Of a stretch of DNA of 64,000 nt, positions 45,978 through 55,177 are shown in pieces. The stretch's first letter is position 1. The number at the start of each line of letters is the position of its first letter. The DNA comes from Helicobacter himalayensis (lineage in GTDB: Bacteria > Campylobacterota > Campylobacteria > Campylobacterales > Helicobacteraceae), in NCBI RefSeq assembly GCF_001602095.1, contig NZ_CP014991.1:496001-560000 (forward strand), in the 5' to 3' direction. Both the position numbers and the translations under genes were made by a program. The notes beneath the pieces were generated by a model that saw only the letters and a program-made list of their open reading frames with translations, did not search any database and was not told the DNA's origin.

Positions 45978-45979
45978 AG

Positions 45980-47701
45980 ATGAGCGAACAAAGAATCATA
46001 GTCGATCCAATCACGCGGATTGAAGGGCATTTGAGGGTTGAAGTTATTGTTGATGAAAATAATGTTGTGAAGCAAGCTTACAGTGGCTCAACTTTGTGGA
46101 GGGGGATTGAGACGATTTTGAAAGGGCGTGATCCTAGAGATGCGGGCTTTTTGACACAGAGAATCTGCGGAGTTTGCACTTTCTCGCATTATCGCGCAGG
46201 TATTGAAGCGGTGGAAAATGCACTTGGCATCACACCGCCTCTCAACGCCATTTTGACGCGCACATTAATGAACGCCGCGCTTTTCCTTCACGATCACCCG
46301 GTGCATTTTTATCAACTTCACGCGCTTGATTTTGTGGATATTTTAAGCGCGCTTAAGGCTGATGTGAGAAAGGCAAGCGACGAGGCATTTAAGTGGAGTT
46401 CCACACCTTATGCGTGTGGGGCGGATCATTTGAAGGCTGTGAAAGAAAAAGTTGCAGCTTTCGCGCAAAAAGGCTCGCTTGGCGTGTTCGCAAATGCGTA
46501 TTGGGGGCACTCTACCTATCATTTGAGCCCAGAGCAAAACCTTATCGCACTTAGCCATTATTTAGAATGTTTGCGCTTGCAACGTGTCATCGCGCAGGCT
46601 ATGGCAGTTTTTGGTGCGAAAAATCCTCATCCTCAAAGCCTCACCGTTGGTGGCGTTACTTGTGTTATGGATTTGCAAAATCCCGCAAGATTGGGCGAAT
46701 ATATGGTGAAATTTCAAGAAATGGCGGATTTTGTCAATCGCGCGTATTACGCGGATTTGCTAATGGCTGGAAGTGCGTATGCAAAAGAGCCTAGTGTGCT
46801 TAATGATGTGGGTGTGCCAAATCTCATCACGCATAGGGATTTCCAAGTGGGTGTAAATGAGTTTCTCTTTGAAAGTGGTTATATCCTTAATGGCGATGTA
46901 AGCAAGGTGTATGAGATTGATGAAGAGCTGATTACTGAGGAAGCGACAAGCTCGTGGTATGCGGATTCTGAGCCGTTGCACCCATATGATGGTAAGACAA
47001 ATCCAAACTACACGGGCTTAAAAGAAATGCAAACGCTTAACGCACAAGGAAAGATGGAAACTAGTAAGGTTTTTGATATTTCTGGCAAATATAGCTGGAT
47101 TAAATCCCCGCGCTACAACAGCTTACCTATGCAAGTAGGACCACTTGCGAACATCGTGGTAAATTACGCGAAAGGAAATAAAAATGTCGTGCCGGTGGTT
47201 GATGAGTTTTTGAAAGCAAGCGGTTTGCCTTTAGGCGCGGTTTTCTCTACGCTTGGTAGAACAGCTACGCGTATGATAGAAGCAAAAATCATCGCAGACA
47301 ATGCACTAAAAGCCTTCAATGCGTTGGTTGAGAATCTCAAAATCGATGATTCTACCTGCGCGCGCTATGTGATTGATAAAAATAAAAGCTACAAAGGCAG
47401 ATTTATCGGAAATGTGCCTAGAGGGCTTTTGAGTCATTGGTGTAGGATTGAAAATGGCGTGATTGAAAATTGGCAAGCGGTGGTACCCTCCACGTGGAAT
47501 GCAAGTCCAAAAGATTCTAAAAATCAAATGGGAAGCTATGAAGCCTGCCTTATTGGGTTAAAAATCGCTGATTTGAAACAGCCGCTAGAAATTATCCGCA
47601 AAATCCACTCTTATGATCCTTGTATCGCGTGCGCGGTGCATGTGATGGATACAAAAGGCAATGAGCTAAGTAGCTACAAAGTCAATCCAAACCTCGTATA
47701 A
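45980..47701 (+). CDS. hydB: [NiFe] hydrogenase large subunit HydB
   Basis: The 573-residue catalytic subunit. The L1 and proximal Cys motif is RGIETILKGRDPRDAGF followed by RICGVCTFSHYRAGIE. The distal Cys pair is DPCIACAVHVMDTKG at the C-terminus; maturation protease should cut after the His, releasing about 17 residues. The sequence is of the membrane-bound group 1 uptake type. Both Ni ligands in the distal motif are Cys, so this is not a selenoenzyme. Its ribosome site is supplied by the end of the repeat element. Confidence 0.97.
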   Translation: MSEQRIIVDPITRIEGHLRVEVIVDENNVVKQAYSGSTLWRGIETILKGRDPRDAGFLTQRICGVCTFSHYRAGIEAVENALGITPPLNAILTRTLMNAALFLHDHPVHFYQLHALDFVDILSALKADVRKASDEAFKWSSTPYACGADHLKAVKEKVAAFAQKGSLGVFANAYWGHSTYHLSPEQNLIALSHYLECLRLQRVIAQAMAVFGAKNPHPQSLTVGGVTCVMDLQNPARLGEYMVKFQEMADFVNRAYYADLLMAGSAYAKEPSVLNDVGVPNLITHRDFQVGVNEFLFESGYILNGDVSKVYEIDEELITEEATSSWYADSEPLHPYDGKTNPNYTGLKEMQTLNAQGKMETSKVFDISGKYSWIKSPRYNSLPMQVGPLANIVVNYAKGNKNVVPVVDEFLKASGLPLGAVFSTLGRTATRMIEAKIIADNALKAFNALVENLKIDDSTCARYVIDKNKSYKGRFIGNVPRGLLSHWCRIENGVIENWQAVVPSTWNASPKDSKNQMGSYEACLIGLKIADLKQPLEIIRKIHSYDPCIACAVHVMDTKGNELSSYKVNPNLV

Positions 47702-47713
47702 AGGAGGCGTAAA

Positions 47714-48418
47714 ATGAGCAAGACTAAAAGTTTAGAATCTAAGAAAAACCTGGAACGTGAGGCGTTTTATGAGTTTTCTATCGGCGTGAGATTGACGCAT
47801 TGGATTAGAGCCATTGCGATTGCGGTGCTGATAGTGAGCGGATTTTACATAGCGTATGTATTTGTAAGCCCCGTTATTACGTCGGAGCCGACAAACTTTA
47901 TGAATGCCAAATGGCGCGCAGCACACCAAATCGCTGGATTTGTATTGCTTGGGTGCTTTATCTTTAAGGTGTATCTTTTCTTTTTTGATAAGCAAAGTCA
48001 CTTAGAGCGCGTAAGTATGCGTGATGCGCTAGATTTTAAGATATTAATCGCGCAACTTAAGTATTATTTGCTTCTAAGCCCTAAGCACCCGCATTTAAAA
48101 GGCGTATATAATCCCTTGCAGTTTGGCTCGTATGTGATTTTTTATGTCGCGCTTTTTTTGATTATCTTAACCGGGCTTGTGTTGTATGTGAATGTTTATC
48201 ACGAGGGACTTGGTGGGCTTTTGTATGCGCCTATGCGCGTGGTTGAGTCGTGGTTTGGCGGATTGGCAAATGTGCGGATAATCCACCATATTGCTATGTG
48301 GGTGATTGTGGTGTTTGTGTGCGTGCATGTGTATATGGCGATTTATAACGCTGTGCGTGGGAAAGACGGGGCAGTCGATGCGATTGTGAGTGGGTATAAA
48401 TACAATAAAAAGCGTTAG
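47714..48418 (+). CDS. hydC: hydrogenase cytochrome b subunit HydC
   Basis: A 234-residue membrane protein with four helices and haem-ligand His residues, for example in GVRLTHWIRAIAIAVL, WRAAHQIAGFVLLG and VRIIHHIAMWVIVVFVCVHV. It takes electrons from HydA and reduces menaquinone. AAAGGAGG precedes ATG 47714, 12 bases after hydB. A terminator-like hairpin lies 144 bp downstream. Confidence 0.95.
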   Translation: MSKTKSLESKKNLEREAFYEFSIGVRLTHWIRAIAIAVLIVSGFYIAYVFVSPVITSEPTNFMNAKWRAAHQIAGFVLLGCFIFKVYLFFFDKQSHLERVSMRDALDFKILIAQLKYYLLLSPKHPHLKGVYNPLQFGSYVIFYVALFLIILTGLVLYVNVYHEGLGGLLYAPMRVVESWFGGLANVRIIHHIAMWVIVVFVCVHVYMAIYNAVRGKDGAVDAIVSGYKYNKKR

Positions 48419-48763
48419 ATTCCGCAGTTTTTCCAATTTTTAGGATTTTGACTTTTTAGAATCTTTTTTGCAAAGATTCTATATTTTCAAAATCTTTCGC
48501 TTAATCCCACTTAGATTCTTAAAATTTATTTTTACAGAGGACAAGGGGGAGGCTCATTTGCGCACTTTTGCTTCAAAGTGCTTTTTGCTTCCCTTTTTTT
48601 TGTGTGTGCGTAATCCCCAAACCTAACAACAACATTTTAAAAGGTTGCGCTAGATTCTGATTGAAAGATTGTGCAAGGCAAATTTTAGGGATTTTGCCCT
48701 GCATACTCGGTTTGCGCTTACGCGCTATTGTTGTTAGAAAGTGACATAATTGCAAGGAGCAAA
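48419..48763. other. 345-bp gap between hydC and hydD
   Basis: It contains a terminator-like hairpin at 48562-48586 and then T- and A-rich sequence to the hydD ribosome site (AAGGAGC, 48754-48760). A 22-codon TTG frame at 48559 after GGGGGAGG is not supported as a gene. In H. pylori hydD follows hydC closely, so this gap is an insertion or expansion. Confidence 0.55.
48562..48586 (+). terminator. hairpin with T run after hydC
   Basis: GCACTTT, loop TGCTTC, AAAGTGC, then TTTTTGCTTCCCTTTTTTTT. The layout fits a Rho-independent terminator that would end the hydABC transcript before hydD. Confidence 0.65.
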
Positions 48764-49315
48764 ATGAAAATCCTAATTTTGGGCATTGGCAATGTCCTTT
48801 TTGCCGATGAAGGCGCTGGCGTGCATTTTGTGCGTGCGTTTGAAAAGGCATACAAGATACATTCTAGTGTACATAGCGTGAGTTTCATTGATGGTGGCAC
48901 GTTGGCAAACCATCTAAGCCCCATAATTGCGGAGTTTGATAAAGCCATTATCGTGGATTGTATAGAATCTGATGATGGTGCGCTTGGTGATGTGTATTTT
49001 TTCGACTTTGAGGCGATGCCACATTTTGTGAAGTTTTCAGGGAGTGCGCACGAAGTTGAAATGCTTCAAACCCTGCAAATGATGGATTTACTCGGAGACA
49101 GACCACCTACAAAAATCCTTGCTATTGTACCACAGCGCATTGAACCTATGAGCTTTGCGCTTAGCGAGGCACTTTTGCAAGGGGCAAAGGTGATGGAAAA
49201 GACGCTTGTAAAATACCTTTCCGAGCTTGATATAAAATGCGAGAAAATCGCAGAGTTTGACATACAAAAGGCAGCCAATGAGTGGAAAAACACACAATTT
49301 AATACTTTGCTTTAG
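48764..49315 (+). CDS. hydD: hydrogenase maturation protease HydD
   Basis: A 183-residue nickel-dependent endopeptidase that trims the HydB C-terminus. It begins MKILILGIGNVLFADEGAGV, with metal ligands Glu/Asp in this motif and in FIDGGTLANHL, and His in SAHEVEML. ATG 48764 follows AAGGAGC; the frame extends upstream to 48728 without need. It overlaps the next gene. Confidence 0.93.
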   Translation: MKILILGIGNVLFADEGAGVHFVRAFEKAYKIHSSVHSVSFIDGGTLANHLSPIIAEFDKAIIVDCIESDDGALGDVYFFDFEAMPHFVKFSGSAHEVEMLQTLQMMDLLGDRPPTKILAIVPQRIEPMSFALSEALLQGAKVMEKTLVKYLSELDIKCEKIAEFDIQKAANEWKNTQFNTLL

Positions 49316-50792
49316 TTTTGAGATTTTTGGCAGTGTAGAAATTTTGGAATTTTTCTTAAATTTTTGGGCGCAAAAGTGTCAAATCCCCTATTTTATCCAC
49401 ACACAAGGAGACAAAATAGAGCTTTATGCACAAGGAGACAAAAAGAGTTTAGAGGATTTTAGCGATATTTTGGCTAGCAAGATTCCGCATTTGCTTTTTT
49501 TGCGAGATACTCAAGTCGCGCTTGCGAGGCATTTGCCACAAGGCACGCATTTAAATTTTGAAAAAAGAGAATCTAAGGATTTTCCAATCCAATCCCATCT
49601 GAAAAATGCCAATCTCACCCCCTTTGGCGTAGAATCTGGCACAAATGAATTTGGCTTTCACGCGTCTGATGAGCTTGTAAAAAACCTCACGCAAACAATT
49701 TTGCAAAACAAAAGCGCGGAGTTTGGTGATTACTCGCTTTGCATTTTTAGCGATTTTTCTTGTGATTATATCGTGCCGACACATTTGAGTGCGCTTGCAA
49801 AGATGTTTGTTTGTGATGAGGCGAGCCTTATGCGCCTTGCGAGTTTTGAGAAGCCAATTCTTTCACTGCGTTTAAATGCGATTTTTAGAAATGCCACTTT
49901 AAGCGCGCCACTTTTTTTTGATGTGCGCGCGTGCTGGGATTTGAGCTTAAAGTGCGTGTGTGAGGTACTTTACAAAGAGGGGATAAATTTTTTAGGCATT
50001 AAAAGCCAAGCGCGCTCTTTGCGTATCACGCAATTGGAAAATGGCTTTGTCATCACGCAAGGAATGATGTTTTTAGATTCTAAAACTTCTGCATTTTTGG
50101 ATTCAAGCAAAGAGAAAAATACCGCACTTTGGGAGCTTATAAAAAATGAGTTTTTGGAATCTAAAGAATCTGCTCCTTATGCGCGCGCATTTTTTAGTAT
50201 GCAAAAAAGGGATTATATCTTTGCAAATAAGCAAAATAAGGATTATTTGGTTTTCAAAGTCCCGCTTCCTAGTAGTTTTGATGCAATTTATGAGGAATTA
50301 AAAAAACGCGAGGGCGGGGAGCGTCTTTTGCAAAATTATCAAAAGGCTTTTGAGCTACCACGCGGGGAGTTTGCAAGGGAGGGGATTATAAAGGTAGATA
50401 ATCTCTACACGCTTTTTTTTGCGCTTGCAAAAATACTTCAATTTGAAGGCGATTTTTTTGCGCTTGCGCGTGATTATGGTAGCATAAAGGGAAATAAGGG
50501 CGTAAGGATTGATTTTAAACTACGTGATACAAATGAGCTTGATTGCGTGCGTGTGATACGTTCTGCACTTAGTTTTCGCCTAGCGGGTGCGAGTGAGGGG
50601 AATATCGCGTTTGGTTGCATTGAATCTCTAGCACTTTTCCTAAGCGATTTTAGCGACAAGCTAGAATCTGAATATGACATTACGCACTTAGTGCTTTTTG
50701 GCACACTTTTTAGCCACCCAACGCTTACGAATCTTGTGCTCAAGCACACCAAAATTGCGCGCATAAGCCAAAGGTATCCTCTTGAGTTTTAG
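49278..50792 (+). CDS. hydE: hydrogenase assembly protein HydE
   Basis: About 504 residues, placed as hydE is in H. pylori (HP0635). The family is restricted mainly to this phylum and needed for hydrogenase activity. Parts resemble the Kae1-like half of HypF: LFFALAKILQFEGDF, FRLAGASEGNIAFGCIESLA and HLVLFGTLFSHPTLTNLVLK. ATG 49278 overlaps hydD by 38 bp; the upstream ATG 49257 is also possible. hypF begins inside its last 11 bases. Biochemical role is not established. Confidence 0.85.
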   Translation: MSGKTHNLILCFSFEIFGSVEILEFFLNFWAQKCQIPYFIHTQGDKIELYAQGDKKSLEDFSDILASKIPHLLFLRDTQVALARHLPQGTHLNFEKRESKDFPIQSHLKNANLTPFGVESGTNEFGFHASDELVKNLTQTILQNKSAEFGDYSLCIFSDFSCDYIVPTHLSALAKMFVCDEASLMRLASFEKPILSLRLNAIFRNATLSAPLFFDVRACWDLSLKCVCEVLYKEGINFLGIKSQARSLRITQLENGFVITQGMMFLDSKTSAFLDSSKEKNTALWELIKNEFLESKESAPYARAFFSMQKRDYIFANKQNKDYLVFKVPLPSSFDAIYEELKKREGGERLLQNYQKAFELPRGEFAREGIIKVDNLYTLFFALAKILQFEGDFFALARDYGSIKGNKGVRIDFKLRDTNELDCVRVIRSALSFRLAGASEGNIAFGCIESLALFLSDFSDKLESEYDITHLVLFGTLFSHPTLTNLVLKHTKIARISQRYPLEF

Positions 50793-53079
50793 TTTTGTTT
50801 TGCAAGGAAGCGTGCAGGGCGTTGGTATGCGCCCTTTTATCTACACAAGCGCACATAAATTTGGTATAAATGGGCGCGTGCGCAATAGCGCGCGTGGCGT
50901 GGAATTGCTCCTGTGTGAAAGCGAGGCGCGCTGTGAGGAATTCCTTAATTTTTTGCAAAACAATCTTCCCCCTTTAGCAAAAATCACGCATATCAAAAAA
51001 AGACAAAGCGATGAAACTTGCAATGGCTTTGAGATAATAAATTCTTGTAAAAATGATACCTTGCAAGCGGTGATTCTCCCAGATAGTGGGATTTGTGAGG
51101 AATGCAAAGCAGAATTTTATGATGCCAAAAATCGTCGCTATCACCATCTTTTTATCAACTGCACTAATTGCGGGGCGCGCTACTCAATCATTGAAAAACT
51201 CCCTTATGATAGGGAAAATACCACGATGAGCGCTTTTAATATGTGCGAATCTTGCAAGGCTGAATACACAAATGCGTTCAATCGTCGCTACCACGCCCAA
51301 CCTATCGCTTGCAATGAATGCGGACCGCGGGCGTTTTTGTGCTCAAATGACGCGCTAGAAAATGACGTAAATTTAGCGCAGGATTTACAAGCCATTAAGC
51401 TTTGTGCTCAAAAGTTAAAAGAGGGCAAGATTATCGCATTTAAGGGTATTGGCGGATTTCACCTTATGTGTAATGCACAAGATACGCACGCTGTAAAAAC
51501 GTTGCGCGAGCGAAAAATACGTCCGCATAAGCCCTTGGCTATTATGTGCAAAGATATTGCAATGGCAGAGAAGTTTGCGCATATAAACACGCGAGAATCC
51601 GCGCTGCTGCACGAGCTTTTTAAACCAATTGTGCTTGTGAAAAAAAGAGCGGATTCTGCCCTTGCGCCAAATATCGCACCAGAGCTAAATGAAGTTGGTA
51701 TTTTTTTAGCGCCTAGTGCTTTGCATTTGGCGTTATTTTTGTTTGTTGATTTTCCGCTTGTAGCTACAAGTGCGAATATCAGTGCAGAACCTATCATCGC
51801 GCGTTTTGAGGATTTAGGCAAATTGCATTATGTGTGGGATTATGCGCTTGATTATGATAGAGAGATTTGCAATCCTAGTGATGAGAGTATTGCGTTTGTA
51901 GTGGGTGAAAGAGTGCAGTGGATACGCCAATCGCGTGGAATAAAGCCGGAGGTGTGGCTTTATCCCCAAAATCCACAAAGCCCACAAGCTCCAAAAGGCT
52001 GTTTTCTAGCACTTGGTGCGGAGCTGAAAAATACCTTTGTGATGTATAAAGACGGGCTTATGATTCACTCTCTCTATATTGGCGATTTGAAGACGCTTGC
52101 TACACAGGAGCGCTTTTTTACCACCTTGGAACGTTTTAAAAAAAGCTACGGCATAGAATCTTTTGATTTTATTGTGGCAGATTTACACCCACATTTTTCA
52201 CACACGAGGCATTTTGAGCGTTTGAATGAAAAAATTCTAAGACTACAACACCACTACGCGCATATTTTAAGCGTGATGAGCGAATATGAGCTAGAATCTG
52301 AGGTGCTTGGCTTTGCCTTTGATGGCACGGGGTATGGGGAAGATTCTCACTCCGATCAGATGGCATTGCAAAATCCACCAGCCTACAACATTTGGGGCGG
52401 TGAAGTTTTGCAATGTGATAGGGAGAATTTCACACGCTTGGCACATTTTGAGCCTTTTGCACTTATTGGTGGGGAAAAGAGTTTAAAAAACATTAACCAT
52501 CTCGCCTTAAGTATTTTAGAGCATTACAAAATCCCAGCACCACAATTTTATGCACGCTTTGAAGCTATATATTTACAAAATTTGCTTAAAGCTCATACGC
52601 GCTCTAGGCTCTACACAAGCTCGCTTGGGCGCATTTTTGATGCGTTTGCCTCTCTTGTGTGCGGGCTAGATTCTATAACTTTTGAAGCACAGGCGCCTAT
52701 GCGTTTAGAATCTTTGTATGATAAGAATTTAGATGTGTGCTATGATTTTAGCCTGTGTAGGCGTGGTAAAGTAGAGATTATCACCTACAAAAATGTGTTT
52801 GAAAAGGCGCTTATTGATAAGCCACAAGTTGCTGCGACAGGCTTTATTAATGGTATTGCCAAACTCATTGCCACTTTGAGTGAGCGCTACAAAATGCCAG
52901 CTGTGCTAAGTGGCGGCGTGTTCCAGAATAAAGCATTGATTGAGCGCACGATTTCTAATCTAGAATCAAAACATTTGCACTACTATATCCCGCACAAAAC
53001 TTGCACTAATGATAGCGCAATCGCGCTTGGACAGGCATATTATGGAATCTCAATCTTACAAAATCAACACAAGGGGTAA
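50782..53079 (+). CDS. hypF: carbamoyltransferase HypF
   Basis: A 765-residue enzyme that converts carbamoyl phosphate into the thiocarbamate on HypE that becomes the active-site CN ligands. Domains in order: acylphosphatase (LQGSVQGVGMRPFIY, about 5-85), two zinc fingers (CEECKAEFYD with CTNCGARYS; CESCKAEYTN with CNECGPRAF), a YrdC domain (about 190-365) and a Kae1-like domain with HHYAHILSVMSEY, GFAFDGTGYGED and LSGGVFQNKAL. The start is TTG 50782, overlapping hydE. Confidence 0.95.
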   Translation: MSFSFVLQGSVQGVGMRPFIYTSAHKFGINGRVRNSARGVELLLCESEARCEEFLNFLQNNLPPLAKITHIKKRQSDETCNGFEIINSCKNDTLQAVILPDSGICEECKAEFYDAKNRRYHHLFINCTNCGARYSIIEKLPYDRENTTMSAFNMCESCKAEYTNAFNRRYHAQPIACNECGPRAFLCSNDALENDVNLAQDLQAIKLCAQKLKEGKIIAFKGIGGFHLMCNAQDTHAVKTLRERKIRPHKPLAIMCKDIAMAEKFAHINTRESALLHELFKPIVLVKKRADSALAPNIAPELNEVGIFLAPSALHLALFLFVDFPLVATSANISAEPIIARFEDLGKLHYVWDYALDYDREICNPSDESIAFVVGERVQWIRQSRGIKPEVWLYPQNPQSPQAPKGCFLALGAELKNTFVMYKDGLMIHSLYIGDLKTLATQERFFTTLERFKKSYGIESFDFIVADLHPHFSHTRHFERLNEKILRLQHHYAHILSVMSEYELESEVLGFAFDGTGYGEDSHSDQMALQNPPAYNIWGGEVLQCDRENFTRLAHFEPFALIGGEKSLKNINHLALSILEHYKIPAPQFYARFEAIYLQNLLKAHTRSRLYTSSLGRIFDAFASLVCGLDSITFEAQAPMRLESLYDKNLDVCYDFSLCRRGKVEIITYKNVFEKALIDKPQVAATGFINGIAKLIATLSERYKMPAVLSGGVFQNKALIERTISNLESKHLHYYIPHKTCTNDSAIALGQAYYGISILQNQHKG

Positions 53080-53081
53080 CA

Positions 53082-53780
53082 ATGCAAGAATCTAAAACCA
53101 CCAAATCCATCAATATCTTTGATAAAATCCTTGCTGCTAACGACAAGGAAGCGCAGCTAAATCGTGAAATGCTTGCAAAACACAAGGTGCTATGTATCAA
53201 CCTTATGAGCTCACCTGGTGCGGGGAAAACGACACTTTTAGAATCCACGATAAAGTGTGGGCGCGAGTATGGTGGCTTTAGGCTTGGCGTGGTCGAAGGG
53301 GATTTGGAGACAAATAAAGACGCACAGAGAATCCAAAATGCTGGTGCAAGCGCGTATCAAATCACCACCGGGCAGACTTGCCACTTAGATGCGCTAGAAG
53401 TGCGTAGGGGATTGGAGTATTTGGATTTAGATTCCCTAGATATTGTGTTTGTAGAAAACGTCGGGAATCTCGTGTGTCCGGCGAGCTATGATGTGGGCGC
53501 GCACCTTAATGTCGTGCTTTTAAGCGTGCCAGAGGGTGCTGATAAGGTGGCAAAATACCCTGTGATGTTCAGACGTGCAGATTGCGTGGTGGTGACAAAA
53601 TGCGCGCTTTTAGAGCATTTTGACTTTGATCTGCAAGAAGTCAAAGAGGAGGCAAAAAAGCTCAATCCACAAGTAGAATGTATCGCGCTAGATTCTAAAA
53701 GCAAAGAAGGTTTAGAGCAGTGGATTGTGTTTTTAAATAAAAAGTTGCAAGAAGCAGGGCTTAAAAGCGAGATTTACTAG
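53082..53780 (+). CDS. hypB: hydrogenase nickel incorporation GTPase HypB
   Basis: A 232-residue SIMIBI GTPase that helps insert nickel with HypA. It has INLMSSPGAGKTTLLESTI, VVEGDLETNKDAQRI, FVENVGNLVCPASYDVG with the metal Cys region, and VTKCALLEHF. There is no His-rich N-terminus, so it should not store nickel. It starts three bases after hypF. hypA is not in the window. Confidence 0.95.
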   Translation: MQESKTTKSINIFDKILAANDKEAQLNREMLAKHKVLCINLMSSPGAGKTTLLESTIKCGREYGGFRLGVVEGDLETNKDAQRIQNAGASAYQITTGQTCHLDALEVRRGLEYLDLDSLDIVFVENVGNLVCPASYDVGAHLNVVLLSVPEGADKVAKYPVMFRRADCVVVTKCALLEHFDFDLQEVKEEAKKLNPQVECIALDSKSKEGLEQWIVFLNKKLQEAGLKSEIY

Positions 53781-53827
53781 AATCTTACGCGCATTACAAA
53801 TACTGCAACGCAAACTAAGGAGAAAAA

Positions 53828-54079
53828 ATGTGTCTTAGCATACCTTCTAAGGTGTTAGAAATAGATGAGAATAATTTTGCTATTGTTGAAACGCTTGGTG
53901 TTAGGCGTGGGGTGAGCTTGGATTTGATAGCAGAGCCTGTGGAAGTTGGGGATTTTGTGCTGATACATGTGGGCTTTGCGATGGAAAAGATTGACACGCA
54001 ATACGCGCAAGAAAGCCTCAAGCTGTATCAAAAAATCGCAGATGATATGCAAAGCGGCGTAATCCCGCCAGAGGAATAG
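53828..54079 (+). CDS. hypC: hydrogenase chaperone HypC
   Basis: An 83-residue HypC with the obligatory N-terminal Cys in MCLSIPSKVLEID and the motif GDFVLIHVGFAMEKID. It carries the Fe(CN)2CO unit with HypD. AAGGAGAAAAAATG is a strong ribosome site. hypD starts four bases downstream. Confidence 0.95.
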   Translation: MCLSIPSKVLEIDENNFAIVETLGVRRGVSLDLIAEPVEVGDFVLIHVGFAMEKIDTQYAQESLKLYQKIADDMQSGVIPPEE

Positions 54080-54082
54080 TCT

Positions 54083-55177
54083 ATGGATTTAATCAATGAT
54101 TTTCGCAACAAAGACAAGCTTTTAGCCTTAAGTAGGCTTATCATTGCAGAATCTACGCACAAATTACGCATTATGGAAGTGTGTGGCGGACATACGCATA
54201 GCATTATGAAATTTGGCTTACAGCACCTTGTGGGCGAGCATATAGAGTTTTTGCATGGTCCGGGCTGTCCTGTGTGTGTGATGCCACGCGCGCGCATTGA
54301 TGAGGGATTGGCTCTCGCGCAAAAAGAAGACGTGATTTTTTGCACGCTTGCAGATATGTTACGTGTGAAAGGAAGCAAATATTCTCTCCTAAGCTTACGC
54401 GCGCAAGGAAAAGACATACGCGCGCTGTATTCGCCACTAGATGTGCTAAAAATCGCGCAGGAAAATCCACAAAAACAAGTCGTGTTTTTTGCCATTGGTT
54501 TTGAGACGACTACGCCTATGAGCGCGCTTTTGGTGGAGAAAGTCTTGCAAATGGATATAAAAAATGTGCTTTTTCATATTAATCACGTGCGCGTGCCAGA
54601 GCCGATTTGTGCGCTTTTGACAGATGAGGAGTGCGAGATTGAAGCGCTTTTAGCGCCAAGTCATGTGAGCGTGATTACGGGTAGTGAGATTTATGAGCCT
54701 ATTGCGCGGGAGTTTGATGTGCCTATTGCGGTGAGTGGATTTGAGCCACTAGATATTTTAGATTCTGTGTTAAATCTCGTGCGTCAGGCAAATAACAACA
54801 CCGCACTTGTATATAATCAATATGCGCGTGTGGTGAAAAAAGAGGGTAATATCAAGGCGCAAGGTTTAATTGCGCGCTACTTTCAGCAGTGTGATTTTGA
54901 GTGGCGCGGACTTGGTGTAATCCCGCAAAGTGCGCTAGAATTGAAAGAGGAATTTAGTTTTTTAGACGCAAGGAAAGTGCTTGATTGCAAGGTAAAATCC
55001 ACCAAAGAAAACAAAGCCTGTCTTTGTCCGCAGATTCTCAAAGGGCGCGCAAAGCCTTTTGAGTGTAAGCTTTTTGGCAAATCCTGCACACCACAAAATC
55101 CGCTAGGAAGTTGTATGGTAAGCAGTGAGGGTGCGTGCGCGGCATACTACAAATACGAAAAAAGGAGACTAGGTTAA
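54083..55177 (+). CDS. hypD: hydrogenase assembly scaffold HypD
   Basis: A 364-residue iron-sulphur protein on which the Fe(CN)2CO cofactor is built. It has MEVCGGHTHSIMKFGLQ, FLHGPGCPVCVMPRAR and FFAIGFETTTPMSALLVEK, and four C-terminal cluster Cys (ACLCPQILKG, FECKLFGKSCTP, GSCMVSSEGACAAYYKY). The stop overlaps the hypE start (TAATG). Confidence 0.96.
   Translation: MDLINDFRNKDKLLALSRLIIAESTHKLRIMEVCGGHTHSIMKFGLQHLVGEHIEFLHGPGCPVCVMPRARIDEGLALAQKEDVIFCTLADMLRVKGSKYSLLSLRAQGKDIRALYSPLDVLKIAQENPQKQVVFFAIGFETTTPMSALLVEKVLQMDIKNVLFHINHVRVPEPICALLTDEECEIEALLAPSHVSVITGSEIYEPIAREFDVPIAVSGFEPLDILDSVLNLVRQANNNTALVYNQYARVVKKEGNIKAQGLIARYFQQCDFEWRGLGVIPQSALELKEEFSFLDARKVLDCKVKSTKENKACLCPQILKGRAKPFECKLFGKSCTPQNPLGSCMVSSEGACAAYYKYEKRRLG

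Noticed and set aside
45980-47701. HydB as a [NiFeSe] selenoenzyme because Sec machinery is present
   Set aside because: Both Ni-ligand pairs read as Cys (CGVC and CIAC) with no in-frame TGA.
48559-48627. A 22-codon TTG reading frame after GGGGGAGG
   Set aside because: It spans the terminator-like hairpin, is very short and Cys/Phe-rich, and has no supporting context.
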